NCBI GenBank assembly: GCA_900617975.1
Contig: UZAE01012990.1
Location: forward strand, 1-28,231
Direction of reading: 5' to 3'
Source of the DNA: Rodentolepis nana
Lineage: Eukaryota; Platyhelminthes; Cestoda; Cyclophyllidea; Hymenolepididae
Length of the DNA stretch: 28,231 nt
The notes under the pieces were generated by a model that saw only the letters and a list, made by a program, of their open reading frames with translations, had not been told where the DNA came from and did not search any database. Shown here in pieces: positions 9,854-19,589 of this stretch (positions within the stretch are counted from its first letter, which is position 1; every line of letters begins with the position of its first letter). The position numbers were made by a program, and so were the translations under genes.

Positions 9854-10986
9854 AGCAATAATCTCAGTATACTTTACTGACTTAAGTAATGGTATTTCAT
9901 GTTGTAGAAAATATTTTTTTCATTAAATGTGCAATATGCTATCAGTTTTTGTTAATATATATTCCAAATGATATTGAAAAATGTTGTTCTGTACTTCAAA
10001 TATAATCATTCTTTTTTTGGAATCTGAGGTTTCTTACTTTAATAATTGGTGATTTCTTCGTTTTCGAATCATTCGGGAGGGTTCGACCTTGCGTACAGAG
10101 GGCTTTTCAGCAATTAAGGTTCATTCAAGTCATGTTAAATGCATTCATATACCAATTTTGTTTTCCAGGTGACTATCTACATTTTATTATTTTGCTATAG
10201 AGATTACTGAGCATAAGTGACGGCAGCAATTCGCTACAGAAACAATTTGAGCCATTCTTCAGTTTCATCCCATTTAAAAGTCATTAGTTCAGCTGGGCCT
10301 TGTTTCTTATCATACTTAGGAAATGTCAGTTTAATGATTGATATTGGATTGTAGATCTTTTTTTGCTGTACGCCATAGCCATTAACTTAAGCTTTAGTGT
10401 TTAAATGCCTTTAGTGCCACTCTCTTTGCCTCATTAGTGTGAATCCGTTGTGGTATTAGTGGAAATTGACCATTATACCGGTTACTTGCTGTTGAATTGA
10501 CATAGTTGATGTAGTGACTCATCCATTTGCCTTGATTGAACTAGTGTGCCAAGTTGTATTCCGATAGCGTAGTGCTTTACGTGGCCGTATGTGATCACAT
10601 GTTCGATGTCAGCGGTGCTAGAAAGATGAGTGGGTGTGAGCCTAGATTTCATAATAGGCCAGACAGATTTGTTAACCCTGTGTAATGAAATGTAAACGAA
10701 TCTGTTACGAATTACATGCGTGAAGTTATTATAATTACTTGATCATTTGATTTTGCAACAAATGAAGAGGAATTGCTTACTAATGAGGCTAGTTAAAGTG
10801 CCACACAATATTCACTAATACCTCCAACTTTTCTCGTCTGCAATTTATGCGCTTCGAGGGGTAGCAATTTGGAATACTTGGTTTGCATCACTTTTGCTTA
10901 CCAGATTAAATTTGACCGTTTGTTTGAACCTAAAGAAACACTATGATCTCTTTCTACTGAGATCAACTGTCGAGTAATATCGGAAA
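9854..10986. mobile_element. 1.13-kb insertion in segment A copy 2, unclassified
   Basis: Relative to copy 1 this is a clean insertion. It is flanked by TCGGAAA at 9847-9853 and again at 10980-10986, as a 7-bp target duplication would be. Near its ends lie ATCTCAGTA (9861-9869) and the inverted match TACTGAGAT (10955-10963). No ORF above about 60 codons and no transposase motif was seen. A non-autonomous DNA element is one reading; a deletion in copy 1 between short direct repeats is the other. Confidence 0.35.
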
Positions 10987-11041
10987 TAGTACCAGTTCTG
11001 CATAGAACTGTTATTAGTGAAGTAAAAAGTTTCTCTACCTT

Positions 11042-11207
11042 TTTATTAAGCCTAATATAACATGTGAAAGTCTAGGACTTGGAACAGGAGTATAGTTTCA
11101 TATTTCGGACGATACAAAATGGTTTTTACTATTTTAAATTTAAGTAGAATAATTTATGTGAAAGTTTTATGCCTTGCGAGTTGAATCCGGCAACGATGAC
11201 ACGATAC
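11042..11207 (-). CDS. Candidate terminal exon with polyadenylation signal, function unknown (segment A copy 2)
   Basis: Paralogue of 1034-1199. The acceptor is TTTATCTCAG, the exon is 11207-11129 with YRVIVAGFNSQGIKLSHK and about seven further residues, the stop is at 11129-11131 and AATAAA is at 11047-11042. The exon length (79 nt), stop and signal spacing match copy 1. If real, the rest of its gene would lie to the right, where the plus-strand 4TM copy II now sits, so the exon could be orphaned by rearrangement. Confidence 0.3.
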
Positions 11208-11254
11208 CTGAGATAAACAATTAAATAATGATTGCAGTTGGTAGCTTAGTACAC

Positions 11255-11430
11255 GTGTGCATGAGCCAAACTTCAGTTGCTTTTCATCGATCGTTATTTG
11301 ATGGCAAATAAATAAACTTGGTACTGCTCTTATGCTGGATGATGTGAAAGTATGTGGTCACAACGCATGCGATGACTTTCGAATGTTGTATAAATTAGTT
11401 CTTCTAGTTCAACAGGAGCTCATTATTTCA
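11255..11430 (+). promoter_or_regulatory. Conserved 5' flank of 4TM copy II
   Basis: The flank aligns with the leaders of copies I and III: CCAAACTTCAGTTGCTTTTC, then TACTGCTCTTATG in place of the pyrimidine-tract GCTCTTCAG, then GTGAAAGTATGTGGTCACAA. The AG of the putative acceptor seen in the other copies is changed to an ATG here (11332). From that ATG the frame stays open into the 4TM protein, which would add 33 N-terminal residues. Copy III has a TAA in the matching region, so I prefer the downstream ATG at 11431. Confidence 0.4.
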
Positions 11431-11977
11431 ATGGCCTTGGTAGTTGGACTGACAACAAAACCAACTCTATGCAAGAAAATAACTTTCCTCTTCATTAATA
11501 TCATTGTTCTGGTAAGTACATTTTGATTATTTTGCATATTCGCCTGTAGTTGACGGGATTACTTTGGCTTTCATACGGGTCCTACATGCTACATAGGGTA
11601 GAAAGTCGCAATGTGGCCTTTGGAACAGTGGTGGCTATTGGAATACTCTACGTCATTGTCACCATTGGTGGTTTCTTGGCTTTTTTTAAGAATAAAAAAA
11701 TCCTTTTTTATATCGTAAGATTCCATTTTCCTTTTAATTTCTGTTTCAGTATTCTATTTTACTCCTTGCTTTAGTCCTTTGGCAAGTGATATTTGGATTA
11801 TTCTCCCTAGAATCAACTTTACTTGTCTTCATTGTTCTCCTTCCTCTGACTGTAATCAAGATACTCGGTGTCGTATTCGGTTTCCAATTGGCCAACGAGA
11901 TCGTCTCTTTACCGCCTCATCTTACTTATGCTCAACTGCCATCTGAAAGCGCGTCTGCTTGTGATTCACATAAATAG
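11431..11977 (+). CDS. Tetraspanin-like four-TM protein lacking the large extracellular loop, copy II
   Basis: Three exons: 11431-11511 (27 codons), 11550-11714 (55 codons) and 11750-11977 (75 codons plus TAG), giving 157 aa. Intron 1 (11512-11549, 38 nt) is GTAAGT...CTGTAG and intron 2 (11715-11749, 35 nt) is GTAAGA...TTTCAG; both are phase 0. TM1 is about residues 17-40 (KKITFLFINIIVL then LTGLLWLSYGS), TM2 53-73 followed by the basic turn FKNKKILFYI, TM3 79-101 and TM4 107-131 (VIKILGVVFGFQLANEI). The TM1 pattern (K...F-x-x-N...L-x-G...G), the TM2-turn pattern and the TM4 pattern (hydrophobic-G-hydrophobic then L-A) resemble tetraspanins. The CCG-bearing loop of about 70-130 residues between TM3 and TM4 is absent, with only about five residues there. 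The product is probably an integral membrane protein; its role is unknown. Start chosen by alignment with copies I and III; an upstream in-frame ATG at 11332 is possible. Confidence 0.7.
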
Positions 11978-12733
11978 TGAATTGCAGATATGATGTCAAA
12001 GATGGGGCACTTTTCAATTTCAACTATACTTACTGATTCTCTAATTATACTTTGTGGATTACAACTAAAGCATAATCATCTTTTTATTCTTCTACCTCGA
12101 AAAGGTGAAACAATTTTCAATCAGGGGGAAGGTCTAAACAAGGTCGAGAGGGTTTGGGACAGTAGGTATTTAAGCCATTTGTGAATTGGCACTCGAATTC
12201 TAAACTAAAGCTCCCTATTATAAGCTTTGAATTGCGAATTCGTCACACCACTGCGTCATAAGTCGATATTTCATTAGGATCATTTGTATTAGTGAACTTC
12301 ATTTTAGTTCATTGGAACACCTTAAGTGGTAATTGTTATTTCAATGGAAGTTGGGTGCAATTCCTAGAACCGATAGTACGACAAAGCTACTTATAGCATT
12401 TGGCGGAAGCCGCGGACACATCTTTCTCAGACTCATGTTTCCAACGGTTAAATCAACGGGTCCACTTAAATCCAAGTTGATGTCTACATGACATTTTCCA
12501 TGAGAGCGTTATTGTTCGAGGATTTCGGAGTGTCCCATTCAGTTGAAGTTCATTTGTAAAGTCAGCGGATGAAATATGTGGCTGTTAGTTTCCAAGAACA
12601 AAGGTCTTCACTTTTCCGGGCTTCATGATTTTTTGTGGCTCGAATTGGTCGGTCTATGGGATAATTCATCTATTCAGAATTGATCAGGTTTTTACATTTT
12701 TGGCGGCGCCTTTTAGCTACTATATCTAGGTAG
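11978..12733. other. 3' flank of 4TM copy II and unrecognised sequence
   Basis: The first bases after the stop (GTGAATTGCAGATATGATG) resemble the 3' flank of copies III and IV (GTGAATTG...ATGAGT). The rest has only short ORFs, the longest being 64 codons at 11990-12184. No repeat, RNA gene or domain could be supported. Confidence 0.4.
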
Positions 12734-12745
12734 ATATATACACAT

Positions 12746-12777
<32 letters not shown>
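12734..12777. repeat. Microsatellite (CA)n / (TA)n
   Basis: A compound dinucleotide tract: a few TA repeats, then CA repeats, then TA repeats, ending beside the left target-site copy of the LINE insertion at 12776. Confidence 0.9.
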
Positions 12778-12856
12778 TTGTGCTTAGCTAATCATAATTA
12801 ATCGAAGTCAAAAACGAATAGTGCACTTAAACTACTAGCAAACTGGTGTGACAATA

Positions 12857-13505
12857 NNNNNNNNNNNNNNNNNNNNNNNNNNNNNNNNNNNNNNNNNNNN
12901 NNNNNNNNNNNNNNNNNNNNNNNNNNNNNNNNNNNNNNNNNNNNNNNNNNNNNNNNNNNNNNNNNNNNNNNNNNNNNNNNNNNNNNNNNNNNNNNNNNNN
13001 NNNNNNNNNNNNNNNNNNNNNNNNNNNNNNNNNNNNNNNNNNNNNNNNNNNNNNNNNNNNNNNNNNNNNNNNNNNNNNNNNNNNNNNNNNNNNNNNNNNN
13101 NNNNNNNNNNNNNNNNNNNNNNNNNNNNNNNNNNNNNNNNNNNNNNNNNNNNNNNNNNNNNNNNNNNNNNNNNNNNNNNNNNNNNNNNNNNNNNNNNNNN
13201 NNNNNNNNNNNNNNNNNNNNNNNNNNNNNNNNNNNNNNNNNNNNNNNNNNNNNNNNNNNNNNNNNNNNNNNNNNNNNNNNNNNNNNNNNNNNNNNNNNNN
13301 NNNNNNNNNNNNNNNNNNNNNNNNNNNNNNNNNNNNNNNNNNNNNNNNNNNNNNNNNNNNNNNNNNNNNNNNNNNNNNNNNNNNNNNNNNNNNNNNNNNN
13401 NNNNNNNNNNNNNNNNNNNNNNNNNNNNNNNNNNNNNNNNNNNNNNNNNNNNNNNNNNNNNNNNNNNNNNNNNNNNNNNNNNNNNNNNNNNNNNNNNNNN
13501 NNNNN
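12857..13505. other. Assembly gap of 649 N
   Basis: A run of undetermined bases inside the LINE insertion. Open frames crossing it are meaningless. Confidence 1.
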
Positions 13506-13630
13506 TCTGTTTTTAAACCAATGGGCATCCACTACGCTTGTTTTAAATATTGTTCGGACCAAGTCCTGTTCTTTAACCACTTGAAATGCAATCTGTTGTT
13601 ACTATATGCCGGTTCTAATGTCTAATAAAA

Positions 13631-13666
13631 GGGGTATGCGATAGACTTACCTCCACGAGGTGCACC
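13631..13666 (+). repeat. 5' fragment of SINE B, cut by a single N
   Basis: It begins GGGGTATGCGATAGACTT and runs to GAGGTGCACC, matching the first 36 bases of the SINEs at 21072 and 21969. It stops exactly at the single N at 13667. On the other side of the N is LINE coding sequence, so the junction may be an artefact. Confidence 0.75.
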
Positions 13667-13667
13667 N

Positions 13668-14188
13668 AGCCACCCAAAACAGCTGAGATAAACGAACGCA
13701 GAAAACTCTATCAGCTGCTGAGAGAGAAGGACAAAACAGTGGTACTACAATGGATTCCTGGTCACTGTGGCATTAAAGGCAATGAGATTGCTGACACACT
13801 TGCTAAGAAGGGGACAACGATTTTGCAATGCATTGACCGGCCGATGTCTTTCCACACAATGAAGGCCTTAATCAGGAGAGAATTCCAGACCTCAAGGTTC
13901 AACGAACTCAAAGCTCGAACAAAGGAGAAACAGTGGACAGTGGCACTCTCCGACATACCCGACTGGCCAAGAATCAAAGCCGTTGCTGAGTTTAGACTAC
14001 GTACCGGACACGATTGCTTGACAAAACACCTTCACAGATTGGGAGTATACACTCAACCCACATGCCCTCTATGTAACCTACATGAGGAAATGGAGAAGAC
14101 CCACCTGATTCGGTGTCCAGCTCTAAAGACAAGGACGGAAAGCCAAAGATACTGGGAAGCAAGAAGACTGCTAATGAACTGCTATTAA
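13668..14188 (+). CDS. LINE polyprotein C-terminus: RNase H domain end and CCHC knuckle
   Basis: The frame is open from the single N at 13667 to TAA at 14186-14188 (about 172 aa, no in-frame stop), so the product is 5'-truncated. The motif VLQWIPGHCGIKGNEIAD is the C-terminal half of a retroelement RNase H domain, with the conserved His in PGH and the last catalytic-type Asp in NEIAD. A linker follows with the phrase DWPRIKAVAEFRLRTGHDC. The tail has a zinc-knuckle-like C-x2-C-x9-H-x3-C (CPLC...HLIRC). This order is typical of non-LTR elements of the Jockey/I group, whose protein copies element RNA at a nicked genomic target. No reverse transcriptase motif is visible because that part would lie left of the N or in the gap. 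Confidence 0.85.
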
Positions 14189-14299
14189 TTAACTGCTATA
14201 AATGTACCCCCCCCCCTCCTCTTGGGGGAAGCTGAAGTCAAAGATTAAGGGCTAATGATAACTATCATAAAGCCTGCCATTTGAAATAAATAAATAAAT
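14189..14299 (+). other. LINE 3' UTR and AAAT tail
   Basis: After the stop come AAATGTACCC, a C11 run, GGGGGAAGCTGAAGTC, AGGGCTAATGATAACTATCA, CCTGCCATTTGAAATAAA and an (AAAT)n tail. The portion from GAAGTC onward is shared with the three SINEs in the window, indicating a common tail. Confidence 0.8.
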
Positions 14300-14399
14300 A
14301 TTTGTGCTTAGTTAATACATTCGGCGCTAAGTTAGGAACTCTGAAATTGATATGAAAGCAATAATGCAGACAAACATTGGCACACTTTAGTCCAACGAG

Positions 14400-14775
14400 A
14401 AGCCAAAAGTCGAGAAATATCCTATTACAATCCAAAGCCACTTAAGCCTCCTGAGGACCCTCTTTTATATTGTTATGCCGCTTAAACACCTTCAATCAAT
14501 ACTGCCTTAGCTATTAGATGCATTAGTGACAGTTAAAGGTTCTGAAGATCTGCACAGACATAACTGTCGTTTGCAGACAACAGTTTCGCCAAATGTTTTC
14601 GTTTACCTCCCAACTCCCTTTCCATTCTCCTTTGAGGTGTCGAATTTTAATTTCTTTATTCGCGTTCTTGGAGCATCAGCCCTACAGAGAATTTTCTGAA
14701 TTGTTTGAAAGCAGAATCAAATTCATCATCTAAATCATTGACAGCGTAATTATTTGCCTTCAGGTTTGGTAATCC
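14400..14775 (-). pseudogene. Candidate or relic exons, family C copy 2 (inverted partner at 1420-1810)
   Basis: On the minus strand a frame from about 14775 to the TAA at 14656-14658 encodes GLPNLKANNYAVND, an acidic stretch, then FDSAFKQFRKF. A second frame follows with KEIKIRHLKGEWKGSWE ending at a donor-like GAG|GTAAAC. The alignment with 1420-1810 continues through the presumed intron and beyond, to about 14400. FKQFRKF and KIRHLK are the most conserved parts. Whether the two blocks are joined by splicing is not clear, because they lie in different frames. Family not recognised. Confidence 0.4.
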
Positions 14776-15175
14776 ATGAATTGATGCTGTTTATTTCTTG
14801 TTAGGCTTTGAAATCTATTTCTACTGAAACCTCATAGGTAAAAATTGCGTTTCTCATGAACACTATCAGCAAAGCCTGTAATAGTATATAAAATATCGTA
14901 CAGTTTGATAACCCAACAAACCATGCTTTAAGTAAAAACGAGGTAATGGAATTTTTCTCCATGGTCTCTGTGTGACAACTGTGCACTTTATTCTTCTATC
15001 AAACAAAGCCAAATCCTTCTTTATCCAAATACATGACTCCAGGTTACAAATGTGCGTCAGCTGTCGTCCCTAAAGACTGAGATCAGAATTCAAAGCATCG
15101 ATGAGTCTCACGTGAACTAAGTTTTGGACACGAAATGTACAAAGTATGCTTCTAAGTTGATATTAGCATGACATA

Positions 15176-15483
15176 TCATTGCTTGTCCACCAGTTCCAAT
15201 CCCAGTTTTGCTTTCTGCATAGAATTCATCGATTTCCCTCCTCCGCCGAACCTAGTAGACAAGGTGAAATAACAGCGACAAACCGCACCAAGAGCTAAAC
15301 GAAATGCACCCAGGACACATCTAGGATTTGGTAGCCGAAATGACTGGACAATAGATTCACTACTCCCACTAACACTCATAGGTTCCGCTAAACTATTCCT
15401 GAATCATTAGAGAAGTCGAAGACTATTCCACTTAAGTAGTTTGGAAAGCCCATTGCGGTACTCAGCGCATTTTCCAAACTGAA
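15176..15483 (-). CDS. Candidate minus-strand exons of unknown function
   Basis: Two open pieces. The first follows an acceptor-like CTCTTTCAG (about 15483) and encodes ENALSTAMGFPNYLSGIVFD before a TAG near 15415. The second is a 67-codon ORF at 15379-15176, more GC-rich than its surroundings, with a Gly/Arg/Leu-rich centre and the end KAKLGLELVDKQ. They could be exons of the same gene as 15735-16296. I see no domain and cannot join the frames with confidence. Confidence 0.25.
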
Positions 15484-15734
15484 AGAGTCATCCTGGAGAT
15501 TCTAACAGAATGAAGAATATTTGGAAGCACATAATCAGAGGATCGAATAGGGACGGTAATAAAGAAAGAGTCTAAAATATTACGTAGGACAAGGTAAACC
15601 GGGAGTCACATGGTGGTACAAACAATACGGAGTCCAGTAGGAATTTCTATAAGTAGTTCGTTCGCTTGCTATTGGTAGGTGATATAAGTTGCTAACTGTA
15701 ACGAAATTCGACTTTACTGAAAGTACTGACATAA

Positions 15735-16297
15735 TTAGATAGACGAATGCATAAATGCAATAGCCGTTAGAAGAGGTGCATGTTTACCCAAAATACCACA
15801 TTGAGCATATTGAATATTAGCACTGTGAAGTCGAGATGGATCTGCACGTACAGCGATGAAGTTTCCAACAGCTGGACCAAACAGTTTTGCAGAGATAAGT
15901 CTGTTCATGTCTTTTCGCATCACTAAAAGACTATGCGCAGTTGTTAGAGCCTTCAGCATCATTGAAGAATCGTAAGTGGTTGGGCATTTCCGCGTTCATT
16001 TGAAATTAGAGTCTAGCACTGTTAAAGTGACCTGATTTTGTTCATACTATTTGCGAAATTCTGCTCACACGAAAGATTACCATAGGCTGTCCTCGCGATT
16101 TATGCATAGCGAGAGATGCGCCAATTTCTTTCATAGGAAAAACTCTCGGTAGAGACGACAATTTAGTTGTGACTTTTTCATTGACGGTTTCGAATTTCAT
16201 TCTGTTGACTTCTTTCCAAATAAGCGGAACACAATCATCTATCACACGCCACATGCTATATGGAGAAGTTGGATAAAATGTTTGAACTGTCCTCAAC
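15735..16297 (-). CDS. Candidate minus-strand exons of an unrecognised protein
   Basis: An upstream exon follows the acceptor-like CATCTTTCCAG at about 16298 and runs to about 16045; it includes TVQTFYPTSPYSMWRVIDD and SLPRVFPMKEIGASLAMHK. A second open piece (15962-15735, 75 codons) includes LFGPAVGNFIAVRADPSR and LGKHAPLLTAIAFMHSS. The spacer of about 80 nt contains GT and AG sites compatible with a short intron (GTATGAAC just after 16045). Codon use looks less random than in neighbouring ORFs. GNFIAVRA faintly recalls the GGNLVA-QASR motif of SLC41/MgtE magnesium transporters, but no transmembrane segments support that. Confidence 0.3.
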
Positions 16298-17889
16298 TCT
16301 GGAAAGATGTCGGGTAAAGATACATTGATTGAGCATGGGTTTTAGAAGTAGTATGAGTTGCAAACCATAAGAAAAAGGCAAACACACTTGTTTATGTTGC
16401 ATAGTGTTTGTTTTAGCATTACACGACTCTTCAAATTCAATTTTGTCCAGAAAGGTAGTTGATTGTGTAGTTAACTTTTAGAGAAGGTCCATAGGACCAG
16501 AAATTTGGATGCATTTATTTGAGGTTACATTTCTTTCATCACGTTTAAGTAATACTGTCACAACATGTCCACTGACAGTAATATGGAATGCACAGCTAGG
16601 GGATGGATAGGGAAACATGAGGATGGTGAGAGCAACCGCTGGAACCAACATGCCATGACCCTGTCAATTTACGGACTCAGGAAAGCGCAATGTGTACCCT
16701 AAACTTGCACTGACCATATTGACATTGACAAGTACATGAGAAGTGAAGGTGGGTAAAAGGTCCAACGCTTAAATTTTATAAGTCAATTATTAAAAGATTT
16801 CATTAAGATTTACACTGGATGTACTCATTGTCATTATTGCCATTATCCTTTTCACTAATCAGCCACCCATATCCTGGTTGCTTTTTCCTTTGGATGCGCC
16901 AAAAGAATTATGTCAGTCACAGGGTACGCTTTATTTAAGTAACACTTTTGAGTGTAAGAGAAATAGCACTTTCTTCCCCATTCCCTTCAAGACAATCGTG
17001 TCTAAACTCACCTTCAGCTTTCATTTCATTGGCCAGTAGAAGCTGATGCAGTTGGTGGCTCAAAGTAACTGATGCAAGCAGTTGGACACAACTCACAGGA
17101 CCTCAGGGTTATGAGATGTCTGACTTGGCTTCTCCACTAACGGTGCATGAAACACCCCATAGCCAAATGTCACGTTACAGTTGAAGTTCAATGCCTAGAC
17201 GCACGTATTTACGTCTAGCGTGAAATGTCGCCACACGCACTGCTGAGTTCGTATCAATTTGATAATTGCAGGTGTCTCTGTGATTGGGATCGAACCTTAA
17301 ACGAATTTTCAAAGGCACTATGAAGCAAAATATAAATTTTTTTCCGATTTAGTGAAGGAATAGACATAAGCCTCCATAAATTTTGCAGAGTCCTGTGTAA
17401 GAAACTACTTGTTACTAGTCCCAATCCTCTTCACCGATTCGATGATAGTATGTGCTTGCAATTACCTTCGTCGAACCAAGTGGGGTTCCAGGATTCATGC
17501 AAACTGGAATTCAAGGTTCGGAATGCTACTCCTCTCACCTTTTATGAGCATATTTATTTGAATCTAGAAGGCACTGAAAGCGAAAGAAAATGTAGTTCCT
17601 GATAATAGTTGCAAAATTGAGAGAAAATGTGTGAAGATCACAGATGTACTAAGACAACTCAAAATGTACAAAAACACCGCCAATAGCTAAGCTACAAATC
17701 AAAATGTAAAAGACTTTAATGCTATTGATGTGTGCCTTGTGTCCTCCAATAAATTTGTAAGCTAATTAACACAAATATTTCAGTAAGTATGCCTCACTAT
17801 TTGGCTTACTCAAATTGTGATATTACGTTAATACCTCTAAATTGAGGAATATGCCTAGTTATTGAAGTTAGCAAACTTCCACTGATTCA
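16298..17889. other. Mostly unrecognised; one candidate minus-strand exon near 17008-17100
   Basis: A strong minus-strand donor GCTGAAG|GTGAGT near 17008 is preceded by an open, Leu-rich stretch (QLLASVTLSHQLHQLLLANE) of about 30 residues. No acceptor or partner exon could be fixed. A short perfect inverted repeat, CTAGACG/CGTCTAG with a 10-base loop, lies at 17195-17218. Nothing else was recognised. Confidence 0.25.
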
Positions 17890-18497
17890 GACAGAAACAC
17901 ATTTTGGCCATAACTCAACTTGTATTTTGCAAAAAGATTTAAGACGTTCATCAACTGTGGCGTGAATGTGAAGAATAATTAGCAGGTTCCCGTGTATTTC
18001 AGGAAATTTGGCTTTGAAGTAGCAGATCTCGTCATAATCATCAATTGTGTGAGGAATGCTAAACAAAAAGGGCTTTACCAACATTAAATGGATCTTTATG
18101 CTTATTACTCTACCTTCAACTTGCCTCCGATATCAGATAAACTATCGTGACAACACCGAGGAAGTAGAACCAATCGTCAATTATGCCGATGACAAACATG
18201 ATTTCACACAAAATTTTTCGAAAGACCAGTATTGTGGCTTTTTGACTAAGTGGCCACGTAAACTGAATTGTCACTTTGTAGATTTGCTTCGTCGTGTGAA
18301 ACGCTGTATTCCACTGTTCCTTTATCTCAGCATATCTCAACATGCCTCAGAGGTAAAATTGGGAACTATAGTAATATCGAGATGTTTTGTGAAGGTGAAA
18401 TGTTTGTACAAATGTATGAAGCCATAAGTCCCTTAATGAACTATTGTTAACTATTCTAAAGTCTATACATATGTTCATTACCTTGTGAAGGCTGATG
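17890..18497. repeat. Family Q, copy 1; left unit of an exact 608-bp direct repeat
   Basis: Identical base for base, as far as I can read, to 18499-19106, with a single N between the units. The sequence is related at lower identity to 21890-22640, which is interrupted there by a SINE. On the minus strand, protein-level similarity to that older copy is seen in YKVTIQF-W-L (18343-18116 frame). A second minus-strand open piece (18084-17887) includes DDYDEICYFKAKFPEIHG and may be a following exon. The plus strand also has a 123-codon ORF (18056-18427), probably the shadow. Confidence 0.5.
18116..18343 (-). CDS. Candidate exon of family Q, function unknown
   Basis: A 75-codon minus-strand open frame with EQWNTAFHTTKQIYK, KVTIQFTWPL and a hydrophobic end (IMFVIGIIDDWFYFLGVV). 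It is the strand on which the diverged copy at 22300-22460 keeps protein similarity (YKVTIQF-WLL then NWFIDKFLVK before a stop). A single-span membrane anchor is possible. The family is not recognised, and both copies may be relics. An identical frame at 18725-18952 is in the duplicated unit. Confidence 0.3.
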   Translation of the reverse strand: MLRYAEIKEQWNTAFHTTKQIYKVTIQFTWPLSQKATILVFRKILCEIMFVIGIIDDWFYFLGVVTIVYLISEAS

Positions 18498-18498
18498 N

Positions 18499-19106
18499 GA
18501 CAGAAACACATTTTGGCCATAACTCAACTTGTATTTTGCAAAAAGATTTAAGACGTTCATCAACTGTGGCGTGAATGTGAAGAATAATTAGCAGGTTCCC
18601 GTGTATTTCAGGAAATTTGGCTTTGAAGTAGCAGATCTCGTCATAATCATCAATTGTGTGAGGAATGCTAAACAAAAAGGGCTTTACCAACATTAAATGG
18701 ATCTTTATGCTTATTACTCTACCTTCAACTTGCCTCCGATATCAGATAAACTATCGTGACAACACCGAGGAAGTAGAACCAATCGTCAATTATGCCGATG
18801 ACAAACATGATTTCACACAAAATTTTTCGAAAGACCAGTATTGTGGCTTTTTGACTAAGTGGCCACGTAAACTGAATTGTCACTTTGTAGATTTGCTTCG
18901 TCGTGTGAAACGCTGTATTCCACTGTTCCTTTATCTCAGCATATCTCAACATGCCTCAGAGGTAAAATTGGGAACTATAGTAATATCGAGATGTTTTGTG
19001 AAGGTGAAATGTTTGTACAAATGTATGAAGCCATAAGTCCCTTAATGAACTATTGTTAACTATTCTAAAGTCTATACATATGTTCATTACCTTGTGAAGG
19101 CTGATG
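18499..19106. repeat. Exact duplicate of 17890-18497, probably an assembly artefact
   Basis: The offset to the first unit is a constant 609 bases and no difference was found. The units meet at a single N (18498). Perfect identity next to otherwise diverged repeats suggests two overlapping contig ends left unmerged. Confidence 0.85.
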
Positions 19107-19589
19107 TCAACTTAGAAGCAACAGGTAAATATCATGACCTCTTAATCTTCATCCGCGGCACAGTAGTTTGAGCAACATAAATATTATTACAATAATGTCT
19201 TCATAATTACTTTTCCAGTACGAATCGAGTTTAAATACACTAATATATTGCATAAGTAGTTTCAGATAATTGTTCGTCAATCGAACAAATTATTCTTCAT
19301 TCTGAATATTCATCTCAGCACGATTTCACTGTTTGAAGAAGTTCAATAGGCTATCATAAAGGCGAATCATCTGAATTTATTTAGTTCTCTTTATCAAAGC
19401 ATGTTTAAGTGCACCAAAATAGTGCCACTAATGAAAAATTTGATGCCATTTTATCACACATTTATACTTTGAAGACATTCTACTGATATTCAAACTTAAA
19501 TTACATTAAACTACATTCTCACTGGCAAAATGTATTTCAGGCCTATCTTAATCCTGTTTGCTGATGTTTCTGACCTAGCGCCAAATGAA
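19107..19589. other. No recognised gene
   Basis: AT-rich sequence without a long ORF, repeat or RNA gene that I could identify. Confidence 0.4.

Larger units (their letters stand above)
9146..11218. repeat. Segment A, copy 2, carrying a 1.13-kb insertion
   Basis: The second copy of 258-1210. The aligned parts are 9146-9853 and 10987-11218, and the intervening 9854-10986 has no counterpart in copy 1. Copy 2 ends 37 bp before homology to the 5' flank of the other 4TM genes begins (about 11255), so the segment abuts 4TM copy II. Copy 1 is not followed by a 4TM gene. Confidence 0.85.
12776..14316 (+). mobile_element. LINE insertion bounded by 17-bp target-site duplications, interior partly unsequenced
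   Basis: ATTTGTGCTTAGCTAAT (12776-12792) and ATTTGTGCTTAGTTAAT (14300-14316) match at 16 of 17 bases and bracket the element. The right copy directly follows the (AAAT)n tail, as expected for target-primed reverse transcription. The interior holds unplaced sequence, a 649-N gap, a 36-bp SINE-like fragment, a single N and then the end of the pol ORF. Because both N features interrupt it, the original length and integrity cannot be judged. The 64 bases between the left repeat and the gap (12793-12856) may be the element's 5' end. Confidence 0.7.

Noticed and set aside
12798..13580. Long open frames of 222-260 codons
   Set aside because: They consist almost wholly of the 649-N gap.
15735..15962. 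SLC41/MgtE magnesium transporter fragment (GNFIAVRA...SRLHS)
   Set aside because: The resemblance covers about ten residues with a gap, and no transmembrane helices accompany it.
17195..17218. Perfect 7-bp inverted repeat
   Set aside because: Short enough to be expected by chance in 28 kb, with no neighbouring gene boundary.
18056..18427. 123-codon plus-strand ORF in family Q
   Set aside because: In the diverged copy at 21890-22460 this frame is broken, while protein similarity is on the minus strand.
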